A stretch of DNA of 25,768 nt from an uncultured Clostridia bacterium (GCA_934631025.1 CAKTXR010000039.1:1-25768), one strand, 5' to 3'. Positions 1 through 9,376 are shown, counted from the stretch's first letter. Numbers and translations are program-made. Notes: generated from the letters alone by a model not told the origin.

Positions 1-67
1 AAGAAAGTGTCTTGGCTGGAAATCACCGGCGGAAGTCTTTTATGGTTCGGTGTTGCACTTGACTTGA
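1..67 (+). pseudogene. 3' end of an IS30-family-like transposase (truncated by window edge)
   Basis: The frame beginning at base 2 reads RKCLGWKSPAEVFYGSVLHL, then T and a TGA stop at 65-67. This matches the usual C-terminus of IS30-family transposases, where a [KR]-x-LG[WF]K[ST]P-x-EVF element is followed by a short LHLT-like tail. Only 21 codons lie in the window, so it is impossible to tell whether the upstream gene is intact. A small inverted repeat, CTTGA-4-TCAAG (63-76), sits at the stop codon and may belong to the element's terminal repeat; the other end is outside the window. The family call rests on one motif recognised by eye. Confidence 0.6.
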
Positions 68-107
68 CAATTCAAGGGAGAAAAAAGCAACCTGAAGGAG
101 GATTCCT

Positions 108-1013
108 GTGGAAAAGTATAATCGCGGATATTATGTACGAAAGGTCGATAAAGATTATTGTGTTCTTGATACTGAAACCACGGGTTTGTCGGCATATTTT
201 GACCTCATAATAGAGATTGGCATTATCAAAGTAAGAGATAATGTGATTGTGGCCGAATATGATCAGCTTATCAATCCTGAATGTGAGTTGGATGAAGAGA
301 TAACGCGTCTTACAGGAATTACGAATGAGATGCTTGTTGGCCAGCCGACGATTTCCGAAGTTAGAAGTGATGTTCTGAAATTCATGGGAAATGACCTCAT
401 TGTCGGCCATAATACCTATTTCGATATGCAGTTTATGGCAAATGGACTTGAACATGATTTTGATAACGAATATATAGATACGATACAATTTGCTCGCAAA
501 TTGTATCCGGATTTTGAAAATCACAAATTGGAAACATTGGTGCGGCGATTGGATTTGCCGGCGAATGGACATCGGGCTTTGCTTGACTGTAGATCGACGA
601 AGGCCTTACTCGATTGTATGGTTAAGAAAATGCAGAATGAAGGAATGATGACAGAGGAAGGCGATTTATTCCAAGGAGGCAAAAGGCGTTATTGTTTGGA
701 TATAACCCAGATTATTCCAGATGAAAAAGCTCAGATGAATGACTTCTTCTTGGGAAAACACTATGTGTTTACGGGAGAGCTGGAAAAAATGAGCCGCAGA
801 GAAGCAATGCAGCGCGTTGTGAATGCAGGCGGCGTTCTGGATAAAACAGTTAGCCGAACTACTGAATATTTGGTAGTTGGTAGTTTTGAATATTGCAGTC
901 TGATCAAAAACGGAAAAACGGGGAAGTTGAAGCGGGCGGAAGAACTTAAACAAATAGGACAGGATATAAAAATCATTGATGAAAATACTTTTTATGATCT
1001 TCTCGAGGGTTGA
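108..1013 (+). CDS. DnaQ-like 3'-5' exonuclease with C-terminal BRCT domain
   Basis: 301 aa. The N-terminal two thirds is a DEDD-type exonuclease of the DNA polymerase III epsilon class: ExoI D21-E23 in VLDTETTG, ExoII H101/N102/D106 in VGHNTYFD, and ExoIII H155/D160 in GHRALLD, so all catalytic acids are present. Residues about 213-300 form a BRCT domain (KHYVFTGELEKMSRREAMQ, then VSRTTEYLVVG). Such proteins act as stand-alone proofreading or repair nucleases; the BRCT may dock on DNA ends or phosphoproteins. The start is GTG at 108 with AAGGAGG at 95-101. Codon use is clearly AT-richer than every other gene here, and it lies next to an IS30 end, which suggests recent acquisition (inference). 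The precise substrate is unknown. Confidence 0.88.
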   Translation: MEKYNRGYYVRKVDKDYCVLDTETTGLSAYFDLIIEIGIIKVRDNVIVAEYDQLINPECELDEEITRLTGITNEMLVGQPTISEVRSDVLKFMGNDLIVGHNTYFDMQFMANGLEHDFDNEYIDTIQFARKLYPDFENHKLETLVRRLDLPANGHRALLDCRSTKALLDCMVKKMQNEGMMTEEGDLFQGGKRRYCLDITQIIPDEKAQMNDFFLGKHYVFTGELEKMSRREAMQRVVNAGGVLDKTVSRTTEYLVVGSFEYCSLIKNGKTGKLKRAEELKQIGQDIKIIDENTFYDLLEG

Positions 1014-1019
1014 ACACGA

Positions 1020-1060
1020 AAACACAGCGGAGCCGATTCGTTCGGCTCCGCTGTGTTTCT
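1020..1060. terminator. Bidirectional intrinsic terminator between exonuclease and oppA
   Basis: A perfect stem of about 17 bp (1020-1036 with 1042-1058) with a five-base loop TTCGT lies between two convergent genes. The plus strand continues as TCTTGTTTCC and the minus strand as TTCGTGTTCA, so it can stop both. Confidence 0.85.
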
Positions 1061-1073
1061 TGTTTCCTGAGAA

Positions 1074-2876
1074 TTACTTCTCGATGGTGCAGTGCATGAA
1101 GTACTTGTAGCCCAGGGGGTTGGAATAGAAGCCCTTCACGCTGTCGTCGAGCATATAGATGTCGGTGTAGAAGTACAGGGGCGTGATGCAGCCGGTCTGC
1201 ATGAGCAGATCCTCGGCGATGTGCATCATGGCGTAGCGCGCTTCGCTGTCGGTGCAGGACTTGATGGTGGAGATCAGCACGTCGTAGGTCTCGGCCCAGG
1301 TGCCGTTCTCAACCTTCACATCGTAGCCGTAGGGGGTCAGATCCAGATTGTACATCGCCAGATCAGCGTGGTTGCCCTTGCCGAACTGCACGTCGTTGTT
1401 GCCGGACGCGGTGACCCACATATCCAGGAAGCAGATGGGATCGTTGTAGTCGGCCAGCCAGCCGTTGCGGGCGATGGTGTAATCGCCGTCCTTACGGGTG
1501 TTCAGGAAGGTGTTCCACTCCTGATTGACCAGCGTCATGTTGATGCCCACGCCCGCCAGAGCGCTCTGCAGATACTCGCCGATGGCCTTGTGGCCTTCGG
1601 AGGTGTTGTAGAGGTAGGTGATGGACGGGAAGTCGGAGAACATGCCGGTGGCTTCGTCGTAGGTGTAGTACTTCTTCAGGGTCTCGATGGCGCTGGTGAA
1701 GTTGTCCTCAAAAGCGTCCTCGGCGACGTTGTAGTAGCCGTCATAGTCGCTGGAGGCGCCGGCGTTCTGATAGAACTGAGAGCCGTCGGCGTCGGTCATG
1801 CCCATGGCGACGAAGCTGGAGGCGGGAACCTGACCGGCCTGGCCGATCTCGGTGACGATGTAGTTGCGGTCGAACAGCAGCGCGATGGCGTTGCGGATCT
1901 CTTCCTCAGCGGCCTCGGCTTCAACGCCGGTCAGCTCGCTGGAGGCAGGTAGGATGTTCTCGTTGATGTTCCAGCAGACGTAATAGGTGCCGATCTGGCC
2001 GGCCACGACGAACTCGGTGGGATACTGCTCTTTCAGAGCGGCGATCTCGGAGGTGGGCACGTCGTCGATCAGCTGCCAGTCGCCGTTCTGGAAGTTGGCC
2101 AGCATGTTGTTGGCGTCGTCGGAGAGATAGAACTCGATGACGTCCATGGTGACCTTGTCCGCGTCATGATAGGCGGGGTTCTTGGTCAGGGTGATCTTGC
2201 TGTTGTGCTCCCACGCGGTCATGGTGTAGGCACCGTTGCAGATGTAGGTGGAAGGATCGGTCGCCCAGGCTTCGTTGGAGACGACGTCCTCGCGGACGGG
2301 CATGTAGGTCGGGAAGGCCAGCAGCTCGTTCCAGTAGGCGACGGCGTTGTTCAGGGTAACGGTCAGGGTCTTGTCGTCGAGCGCTTCAACGGCCAGCTTG
2401 GCGTCGGGATTGACGTAGTTGCCGTCGGCGTCGGTCTCGTACATCTCGGCATAACCCTTCACGACTTCGAACATGTAGCCGTAGTCGGAGCCGGTGGCGG
2501 GAGCGGCGGCGCGCTGCCAGGCAAAGACGAAATCAGAGGCGGTCAGCGCCTTGCCGTCGGACCAGGTCAGGCCGTCCTTCAGGGTGTAGGTGTAGGTGAC
2601 GGTGCCGTCTTCGTTGGTCACCGGCTCGGACAGCTCGGTGGCGCAGTCCGCGACGATCTCCAGCGTGCCGTCGTCCTTCTGGGCCCAGGTGGCCAGGCCG
2701 GAGAACAGGTGGGCGATCAGAGTCGCGCCATCGACGGCGGAGTTCAGAGCGGGATCAATCGTGTCCGGCTCGGACGCCAGGCACACGGCGATGCTGGTGG
2801 TCTCCTCAGCCAGCGCGGGCAGGCTGCAGGAGAGAACCATCGCCAGGGTCAGCATGAGAGCAACAAGCTTTTTCAT
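1074..2876 (-). CDS. oppA: Oligopeptide ABC transporter substrate-binding protein (family 5)
   Basis: 600 aa extracytoplasmic solute-binding protein of the OppA/DppA class, which captures peptides for the permease encoded just upstream. The N-terminus is a signal peptide: MKKL, a hydrophobic stretch, then VLSCSLPALAEE. Cleavage could be lipoprotein-type at C17 (VLSC, an imperfect lipobox) or signal peptidase I after ALA; I cannot decide. Mature-part features are typical: DTIDPALNSAVDGATLI, YTLKDGLTWSDGKALTASDF, and near the C-terminus an asparagine/aspartate-rich WLADYNDPICFLDM segment. AAGGAGGAAC precedes the ATG. It is the last gene of the opp operon, 75 bases after oppF. In that gap the minus strand carries a weak hairpin, TGTGC-5-GCGCA followed by five T, which might tune oppF/oppA ratios, although no internal promoter is visible. 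Confidence 0.93.
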   Translation of the reverse strand: MKKLVALMLTLAMVLSCSLPALAEETTSIAVCLASEPDTIDPALNSAVDGATLIAHLFSGLATWAQKDDGTLEIVADCATELSEPVTNEDGTVTYTYTLKDGLTWSDGKALTASDFVFAWQRAAAPATGSDYGYMFEVVKGYAEMYETDADGNYVNPDAKLAVEALDDKTLTVTLNNAVAYWNELLAFPTYMPVREDVVSNEAWATDPSTYICNGAYTMTAWEHNSKITLTKNPAYHDADKVTMDVIEFYLSDDANNMLANFQNGDWQLIDDVPTSEIAALKEQYPTEFVVAGQIGTYYVCWNINENILPASSELTGVEAEAAEEEIRNAIALLFDRNYIVTEIGQAGQVPASSFVAMGMTDADGSQFYQNAGASSDYDGYYNVAEDAFEDNFTSAIETLKKYYTYDEATGMFSDFPSITYLYNTSEGHKAIGEYLQSALAGVGINMTLVNQEWNTFLNTRKDGDYTIARNGWLADYNDPICFLDMWVTASGNNDVQFGKGNHADLAMYNLDLTPYGYDVKVENGTWAETYDVLISTIKSCTDSEARYAMMHIAEDLLMQTGCITPLYFYTDIYMLDDSVKGFYSNPLGYKYFMHCTIEK

Positions 2877-2951
2877 GGGAGTTCCTCCTTGAAAAATGAT
2901 TTATCAAAAATGCGCTTTCGGCACATCTTTGAACAGATGGGAATGAGTCCG

Positions 2952-3933
<982 letters not shown>

Positions 3934-3941
<8 letters not shown>

Positions 3942-4947
3942 GAGATTCGCCTCCTTCCAGCGTGGCCGTGCCCGCGTCCAGCGCCGCTTTGACGTTCATC
4001 CAGCAGGTGGCGTGATGGTCGCTGTTGATGACCATGCGCTCCGGCCGCTGCTCCAGACAGATCTTCAGCGCCGCCTCGCAGCGGGGGGCGAACGGACAGC
4101 CCTTGGGCATGTTCAGCAGATCGATCGGCGTGCCGGTGATCGGCTGGAGCCGCTGGCCGTTGTTGGCGGCCGTCGGAATGGAGCGGATCAGGCCCTTGGT
4201 GTACTCGTGATGCGGATTATAGAAGATTTCGTCGGCTGTGCCCTGCTCGCAGATGGAGCCGGCGTACATGACCACGATTTCATCGCACATCTGCGCGACC
4301 ACGCCCAGATCGTGCGTGATCATGATGATGGCCATGCCCAGCCGCTTTTGCAGATCCTGCATCAGTTCGAGAATCTGAGCCTGAATGGTTACGTCCAGCG
4401 CGGTGGTCGGCTCGTCGGCGATGAGTATGTCCGGCTCGCAGGCCAGCGCCATGGCGATCATGACGCGCTGACGCATGCCGCCCGACAGCTCGTAGGGATA
4501 CTGCCTGAGCCGCTTTTCCGGCTCGTTGACGTTGACCAGCCGCAGCATTTCGAGCGCGCGCTCCTTAGCCTCGCGGCGGTTGCGCTTTGTGTGCAGCAGG
4601 ATCGCCTCCATCAGCTGATGGCCGACGGTGTAGGTGGGGTTCAGCGAGGTCATGGGGTCCTGAAAGATGATGGAGACGCGGTTGCCGCGCACGCTGCGCA
4701 TGACCTTTTCGTCCGCGCCCACCAGCTCCTGGCCGTCCAGCTTGACGCTGCCGCCCACGATTTTGCCCGTCGGGGCGAGAATCTGCATGATCGAGTAGGC
4801 CGTGACCGATTTGCCCGAGCCGGACTCGCCCACGATGCCCAGCACCTTGCCGTGATCCAGCGTGAAGGACACGCCGTCCACCGCCTTGACTTCGCCGGCA
4901 TCGGTGAAGAAGGAGGTGCGCAGGTTATTTACTTCCAGCAATGCCAT
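3934..4947 (-). CDS. oppD: Oligopeptide ABC transporter ATP-binding protein OppD/DppD
   Basis: 337 aa ATPase, partner of OppF. Walker A is GESGSGKSVTAYSIM, the signature is ELSGGMRQRVMIAMALA, Walker B is ILIADEPTTALDVTIQAQ and the H-loop is IMITHDLGVVAQMCDEI. These exact forms (GMRQRV, TTALDVTIQAQIL) mark the OppD rather than the OppF branch. The C-terminal GCPFAPRCEAALKIC extension is present. The start codon has AAGGAG at 4958-4963. It follows oppC after a 19-base gap and overlaps oppF by 8 bases, so oppC, oppD and oppF are one transcription unit. Confidence 0.94.
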
Positions 4948-4966
4948 AATGTTTCCTCTCCTTCCG

Positions 4967-6025
4967 TCAGGCGTTGAGCTTCGGGTCGAAGGCGTCGCGC
5001 AGGCCGTCGCCGAACAGGTTGAGCGAGAGTACGATCAGGCAGATCACCAGCGCCGGAATGATCAGGCGGTAGGTATAGGAAGAAATGCCGTTGAGCGCGT
5101 CGGACGCGAGCGAACCCAGCGACGGCATGGGCGCGTTGACACCCAGACCGAGGAAGGACAAAAAGCTCTCAGTGAATATTGCGTTGGGGATTTGCAGCGC
5201 CGTGGAGATGATGACCACGCTGATGCAGTTGGGCAGCAGATGCTTTTTGATGATCCACTTGCCCTTTGCGCCGGTCGCCTGAGCGCAGAGCACGTATTCC
5301 TGCTCGCGCAGCGAGAGTATCTGGCCGCGGATCAGGCGCGCCATGCTCACCCAGTAGAGCAGGCCGAATACGATGAACATGCTGATGATGTTCGAGCCGA
5401 TCTTTTCGAGCACGGTGCCTTCCACATTGAGCACCTGCCCCAGCACGACGGCCAGCAGTATGATGACCAGCATGTCGGGCAGAGAATAGATGATGTCGAC
5501 GATGCGCATGATGATCAGATCGACCTTGCCGCCGCAGTAGCCCGCGATCGCGCCGATCGTCATGCCGATCAGCAGCACGATGATGCTGGCGAAGAAGCCG
5601 ACGGCCAGCGAAATGCGCGTGCCGTAGACCACGCGGATGAAGTAATCGCGGCCGTGCGCGTCGGTGCCGAAGATGTGCGGGAAGATCTTTTCGCCCTCTT
5701 CGATGCGCTTCAGTTCGGTCTTGCCGTAGGTGAAGGGCGCGAGGTTGTTGTAGGAGCTGTCGACCGGCTTGCCCGGACGCACGCCCAGCATGGCGTCGTA
5801 GGAATAGGGCCACACATAGGGGAGGATGATCGAGGCGAGCGTGACCAGCACGATGATAATCAGGCTGACCAGCGCCACCTTGTTGCGCACGAGACGCTTC
5901 ACGCCGTCCTTAAAGAACGTCGAGGAGGGGCGCATCTGGGAGATATAGGCTTTATCCTCGGCCGTCGCGGGCTCGAAGAGATCGGGATTCAGGTGCAGGC
6001 TGAACGGCTTGTTGATGTCGAGCAT
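4967..6025 (-). CDS. oppC: Oligopeptide ABC transporter permease OppC/DppC
   Basis: 352 aa inner-membrane permease. An N-terminal cytoplasmic stretch of about 50 residues precedes the first membrane segment (VALVSLIIIVLVTLASIILP), as is usual for OppC. GTDAHGRDYFIRVVYGTRISL is the canonical OppC entry motif, and the EAA loop that contacts the ATPases is EQEYVLCAQATGAKGKWII followed by KHLLPN. The C-terminus LNLFGDGLRDAFDPKL is the family's standard ending. It has AAGGAGG at 6035-6041 and starts 14 bases after oppB. A roughly 35-residue insert after the first membrane segment (GVRPGKPVDSSYNNLAPF...) is periplasmic and somewhat longer than in the textbook Opp permeases. Confidence 0.93.
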   Translation of the reverse strand: MLDINKPFSLHLNPDLFEPATAEDKAYISQMRPSSTFFKDGVKRLVRNKVALVSLIIIVLVTLASIILPYVWPYSYDAMLGVRPGKPVDSSYNNLAPFTYGKTELKRIEEGEKIFPHIFGTDAHGRDYFIRVVYGTRISLAVGFFASIIVLLIGMTIGAIAGYCGGKVDLIIMRIVDIIYSLPDMLVIILLAVVLGQVLNVEGTVLEKIGSNIISMFIVFGLLYWVSMARLIRGQILSLREQEYVLCAQATGAKGKWIIKKHLLPNCISVVIISTALQIPNAIFTESFLSFLGLGVNAPMPSLGSLASDALNGISSYTYRLIIPALVICLIVLSLNLFGDGLRDAFDPKLNA

Positions 6026-6039
6026 GACTGTGCGCCTCC

Positions 6040-6969
6040 TTATTCGAAATCGATCCGGGGATCGACGACCTTGTACAGCAGATCGCTGATCAGGTTCATG
6101 ATGACGATCAGGGAGGCCAGGAAGATCGTGGTGCCCATGATCATGGTGTAATCGCGGTTGATGATGCTGGAGACGAACTGGCGGCCGATGCCCGGCACGG
6201 CGAAGATCTGCTCCACAACCATGGAGCCGGTCACGATGAAGGCCAGCATCGGGCCGAAATAGGTGATGACCGGGATCAGCGAGTTCTTGAGCGCATGGCC
6301 GAATATGATCTTGTGCTTCGGCACGCCCTTGGCACGCGCGGTGCGGATGTAATCCTGCCCCAGCACGTCCAGCATGGAGGAGCGGGTCAGGCGGGTGATG
6401 TAGGCCATGGGGTACAGTCCCAGCGTGATGACGGGCAGGATCAGACCGCTGACCGTGGAGCCGTTTGCCGGCACCCAGCGCAGCTTGACCGCGAACACCA
6501 CCAGCAGGAACGAACCCATGATAAACGAGGGCATCGAGACGAACGCCGTCGTGATGACCATGATGATCTTGTCGATCAGCCTGTTGCGGCGTAGGGCGGC
6601 CACAGCGCCCAGCACGATGCCGATCAGCGCCGCGCCGAACGCCGCGATCAGACCCAGCTTGGCCGAGGTCTTCATGCCGTCGGCGATGATGTCGATGACC
6701 TGCCGGCCGCGCTGTTTGAGCGACGGGCCGAAATCAAAGCGGGTTATGATGTCCTTAAGGTAGGTGGTGTACTGCTCAAAGAGCGGCTTGTCCAGGCCAT
6801 ATTTGGCTTCCAGAGCGGCCTGCGCCTCCTTGGTGAGCGCTTTTTCACCCATAAAGGGGCCGCCGGGAATGGCGTGCATGACGAAAAACGTCACCGTGAT
6901 GACGATCCAGATGGTCAGTATGGCCAGCAGGATTCGCTTGAGAATGTAGTAGAGCATCTTCGAGTTCAT
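6040..6969 (-). CDS. oppB: Oligopeptide ABC transporter permease OppB/DppB
   Basis: 309 aa permease, first gene of the opp operon. The frame stays open to 7074, but I place the start at 6969 (MNSKMLYYILKR): an AGGAAGGTGG ribosome site precedes it, the protein then begins with the usual YILKRIL membrane entry, and the extra 35 residues (cysteine- and arginine-rich) resemble no permease. Family features: FFVMHAIPGGPF, the EAA loop DYIRTARAKGVPKHKIIFGH, and VVEQIFAVPGIGRQFVSSI with the terminal DPRIDFE. The operon promoter lies at 7138-7167, giving a leader of about 160 bases that contains a GGTCTGC-11-GCAGACC hairpin (7002-7026). Confidence 0.92.
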   Translation of the reverse strand: MNSKMLYYILKRILLAILTIWIVITVTFFVMHAIPGGPFMGEKALTKEAQAALEAKYGLDKPLFEQYTTYLKDIITRFDFGPSLKQRGRQVIDIIADGMKTSAKLGLIAAFGAALIGIVLGAVAALRRNRLIDKIIMVITTAFVSMPSFIMGSFLLVVFAVKLRWVPANGSTVSGLILPVITLGLYPMAYITRLTRSSMLDVLGQDYIRTARAKGVPKHKIIFGHALKNSLIPVITYFGPMLAFIVTGSMVVEQIFAVPGIGRQFVSSIINRDYTMIMGTTIFLASLIVIMNLISDLLYKVVDPRIDFE

Positions 6970-7137
6970 CGCAATCCACCTTCCTGAAAAGCGGCGCGGA
7001 AGGTCTGCATTATTCAGCCGCAGACCGCATAAACGGCAATTGCCCACAGTTTCCATCGCTGGAAGCAAATGCAACAGGTGATGCTAAATCCGTCATATCC
7101 GCTCGCTTACGAACCGTTTTCCTTCTAATGTTGCATT

Positions 7138-7167
7138 ATTATTGTCCGAAAGGGTGCATATCGTCAA
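7138..7167 (-). promoter_or_regulatory. SigA-type promoter of the opp operon
   Basis: On the minus strand TTGACG (7162-7167) and AATAAT (7138-7143) are separated by 18 bases. Transcription would start near 7131, inside the open frame that extends upstream of oppB, which leaves 7074 or 6969 as possible starts; the ribosome site favours 6969. Confidence 0.65.
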
Positions 7168-7313
7168 GATGAAGTTTGTTTCACTTATGTTGTTTTTGTG
7201 AAACTATGCTGATTCTTCATGCAAAATACGCCAAGGACTGGCGGCTGTGAAAGTATTTGACAGGATGCAATTCAAAAAGCTGGAAGGGGCTGCGAAAATG
7301 GGCGGAATTCGTC

Positions 7314-7349
7314 AAAAAAACGTGCGCCGGAAGCAGCGTCCGGCGCACG
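7314..7349 (-). terminator. Intrinsic terminator of the two-gene unknown operon
   Basis: An 11-bp perfect stem (CGTGCGCCGGA at 7321-7331 with 7339-7349), a seven-base loop and, on the minus strand, seven consecutive T (7314-7320). It lies 20 bases beyond the stop of the gene ending at 7370. Confidence 0.92.
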
Positions 7350-7369
7350 GAAAAATGCAGGGAAAGCAG

Positions 7370-7669
7370 TCAGCGGAAGAGCACTTCTTTGCCGTACTCG
7401 ATGATATACATGCGGAAGGCGCGCTCGTCCTCGGGCATGGGGAAGTCGACGCCCTGCGCGTCGGCATGGCGCTTGAGCGTTTGCAGCGCCTCCCGCGCCG
7501 CGTCGAATATGTCGGCGTCCGGCCTGTCGCCGGTCAGCAGATGCGCGGGCATGAAGCCGATCAGGGCCTTGAACGTGTTGTTCAGCGCGTCCATCGCGGC
7601 GGAGATTTCCGGCTTGCCGGTTTCGTCTGCGGCGTTATAGAGCGACATGATCAGATCAATCTTTTTCAT
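7370..7669 (-). CDS. Small helical protein of unknown function
   Basis: 99 aa, MKKIDLIMSLYNAADETGKP... ending IIEYGKEVLFR. The open frame reaches further upstream, but GGAGG lies 9 bases before this ATG and the upstream part would overlap the preceding gene for 128 bases, so I take 7669. The start overlaps the end of the upstream gene by 14 bases, indicating coupled translation. The sequence is mostly amphipathic helix without cysteine motif, signal peptide or membrane segment, so it is probably a soluble cytoplasmic protein. No family is recognised. It ends just before a strong terminator, so these two genes form a closed operon. Confidence 0.72.
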   Translation of the reverse strand: MKKIDLIMSLYNAADETGKPEISAAMDALNNTFKALIGFMPAHLLTGDRPDADIFDAAREALQTLKRHADAQGVDFPMPEDERAFRMYIIEYGKEVLFR

Positions 7670-8192
7670 GGGCGCGGCCTCCGTCCTTCGGGTTTTCGTC
7701 GTCCGGCTCAAGGCCGAGCAGCGCGGACATTCGGGAGAAAAACGTATTGGGGAAGAGCCGATGCACGACCGATCCGCCTTCATCGTCCGCGTCGTCCTCG
7801 TCGGCCGCGGCGAACGCCTCGGGGGCGAACTGGGAAATGAGGGAAAAACACTGCTTCAGCAGATAATCCACGCCCTCGGCGGGCACCACGTCGTCCTCGC
7901 CGCGGCGCAGCGTGCTCACGCTCAGGCGCAGCTCGCCGCCCGCGACGTAAAAGCGTCCGGTTTCGGCGCGCGCCGTGAAGTCCTCGGCCATGATCTCGTA
8001 ATAGCGCCGCCGGCTCTCGGGAAATTCGAGCGGGAAGGCGGCGACGACCTCGACCGATGCGTCGCGGCTGAAGAGATTGAAGAGATAGTCCCGATCGTCG
8101 ATTGTCCGATTGAATGTCGCCACGCAGCCCCACTTGCAGGGGAGCGCGTCCAGACATTTGGCGATTTCCAGAGCCTGCGCCGTTCTGTCCAT
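7656..8192 (-). CDS. Acidic protein of unknown function, possibly YbjN/secretion-chaperone-like fold
   Basis: 178 aa. AAAGGAGA precedes the ATG and a consensus promoter stands 40 bases upstream, so the start is secure. Residues about 20-120 look like one alpha/beta domain: WGCVATFNRTIDDRDYLF, then VEVVAAFPLEFPESRRRYYEIM, then GRFYVAGGELRLSVSTLR. This pattern of short strands with a central 'F-x-V-x-G-G-E-L' strand recalls YbjN-type proteins, which share a fold with type III secretion chaperones, but that is a guess by eye. An acidic low-complexity linker (ADEDDADDE) follows, and the C-terminus (RLFPNTFFSRMSALLGLEPDDENP) is a short helix that could be a docking tail. First gene of a two-gene operon. 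Confidence 0.75.
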   Translation of the reverse strand: MDRTAQALEIAKCLDALPCKWGCVATFNRTIDDRDYLFNLFSRDASVEVVAAFPLEFPESRRRYYEIMAEDFTARAETGRFYVAGGELRLSVSTLRRGEDDVVPAEGVDYLLKQCFSLISQFAPEAFAAADEDDADDEGGSVVHRLFPNTFFSRMSALLGLEPDDENPKDGGRAHEKD

Positions 8193-8231
8193 GAGAGTTC
8201 TCCTTTCACGAGCGTCATTCGTTATTGAATT

Positions 8232-8260
8232 ATTATAACATTGGAGGGCCGAAAAGTCAA
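8232..8260 (-). promoter_or_regulatory. Consensus SigA promoter of the two-gene unknown operon
   Basis: On the minus strand TTGACT (8255-8260), a 17-base spacer, and perfect TATAAT (8232-8237). The start of transcription near 8225 leaves a leader of about 33 bases. Confidence 0.85.
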
Positions 8261-8350
8261 TGGATCGACGCTATATTTTGAAAATAAAATGATTTTAAAA
8301 GGCTTTGCGGTTCGCGCCGAAGGCTGCGCGTGTTCGGGCGATCGCTTCCG

Positions 8351-8396
8351 AATAATAAAGCAAATCCGGCCGGACAATGCGTTCGGTCGGATTTGC
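8351..8396 (-). terminator. Intrinsic terminator after the YitT-family gene
   Basis: Arms 8360-8374 and 8382-8396 (GCAAATCCG core plus CCG, interrupted by a mismatch on the minus strand) are followed on the minus strand by TTTATTATT. It lies 13 bases past the stop. Confidence 0.78.
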
Positions 8397-8408
8397 GTAT
8401 GCCGTCTG

Positions 8409-9308
8409 TCAGTTCAGGCCGCGGAAGCCCTTGCCGATGATTTCGGAGCTGTTAGTGATCATCATGAAGGCGTGGGGTTCGGTCTGGCGGATGTAATTGC
8501 GCAGCTGCACGGCCTGGCTGCGCTTCATGACGGAGAGTATGATGGTCTTTTCGTGATGGGCGAAGCTGCCCTCGGCGCGGAATATGGTCGCGCCGCGGTG
8601 GAGCCGGTTGTGGATGAAATCGCAGATCGGCTCGGGATGCTCGCACACGATGGTGAAATACTTGCACAGATTGATGTTCTCGATCACGCCGTCGATGACC
8701 AGCGTTTTGGCCATCAGGCCGGTGAAGGAGAACAGGCCGGTCTGGATGTCGAACACGAAGCACGAGCCGACGACGATGATCAGATCCACGCAGAACAGCG
8801 CCTTGCCGATGTCCAGACTGGTGTACTTCTTGAGCACCATGGCGATGATGTCGGTGCCGCCGCCCGATGCGCCGACGTTGAAGAGAATCGCCGCGCTGGT
8901 GGCGGGCAGCACGATGGCGAAGATCAGCTCCAGCACGGGCTGACTGGTCAGCGGCGCGGAGAGCGGACAGAGGCTCTCCAGCAGGCTCAGTCCGGCGGAG
9001 GAGAGCACGCTCACATACACCGTCTTGACCCCAAAGCTGCGGCCGATGAACAGAAAGCCCACGACCAGCAGCGCCATGTTGATGGCAAAGTTATACGACG
9101 CGGCGCTCCATGGGAGGATGCGGTTGAGCACGATGGATATGCCTGTCACGCCGCCGAAGGAAAAGTTGTTGGGAAATTTGAAAAAATACACGCCCAGATC
9201 GAGCAGGATCGTGGCCAGCGTCAGGATCCCGTATTCGTGGAAAATGCGGCGCAGGCGGGATTGATGGCCCTCGGCGGGCGCGGCCGGAGACGGAGCGGCA
9301 GAAGTCAT
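8409..9308 (-). CDS. YitT family membrane protein (DUF161/DUF2179)
   Basis: 299 aa integral membrane protein. Five or so hydrophobic segments fill residues 25-200; the conserved family features are FPNNFSFGGVTGISIVLN near the first segment and NVGASGGGTDIIAMVLKKY in the middle, both diagnostic of the YitT/YvjA/YqfU group. The C-terminal 80 residues (HNRLHRGATIFRAEGSF..., KTIILSVMKRSQAVQLRNYI) are the cytoplasmic DUF2179 domain, which ends in the usual GKGFRGLN-like tail. The biochemical role of this large Firmicute family is not established; a transporter or sensor has been proposed. GGGGAGGAA lies before the ATG, and it is a single-gene unit with its own promoter (9377-9405) and terminator. 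The first 15 residues are proline/alanine-rich and atypical. Confidence 0.93.
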   Translation of the reverse strand: MTSAAPSPAAPAEGHQSRLRRIFHEYGILTLATILLDLGVYFFKFPNNFSFGGVTGISIVLNRILPWSAASYNFAINMALLVVGFLFIGRSFGVKTVYVSVLSSAGLSLLESLCPLSAPLTSQPVLELIFAIVLPATSAAILFNVGASGGGTDIIAMVLKKYTSLDIGKALFCVDLIIVVGSCFVFDIQTGLFSFTGLMAKTLVIDGVIENINLCKYFTIVCEHPEPICDFIHNRLHRGATIFRAEGSFAHHEKTIILSVMKRSQAVQLRNYIRQTEPHAFMMITNSSEIIGKGFRGLN

Positions 9309-9376
9309 GAAAAATTCCTCCCCCTTTGAAGGTAAAGCGATCTGCGTGATTCGAATATGACGATTGATCCTGCATC

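Larger units (their letters stand above)
6970..7369. other. Intergenic region upstream of opp
   Basis: No supported gene. From left to right it holds the opp leader with a small hairpin (7002-7026), the opp promoter (7138-7167), an inverted repeat GTTTCAC-13-GTGAAAC (7178-7204) just upstream of that promoter, and the terminator of the next minus-strand operon (7314-7349). The inverted repeat is well placed to be a regulator site for opp, but its binding protein is unknown. Confidence 0.6.

Noticed and set aside
59..69. Outward-facing -35 boxes (TTGACT, TTGACA) at the IS30 end that might drive the exonuclease gene
   Set aside because: No acceptable -10 hexamer lies 16-18 bases downstream, so a hybrid promoter is not supported.
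7..210. 67-codon plus-strand ORF at the left edge
   Set aside because: Out of frame with the transposase tail and overlapping the exonuclease start; no family similarity.
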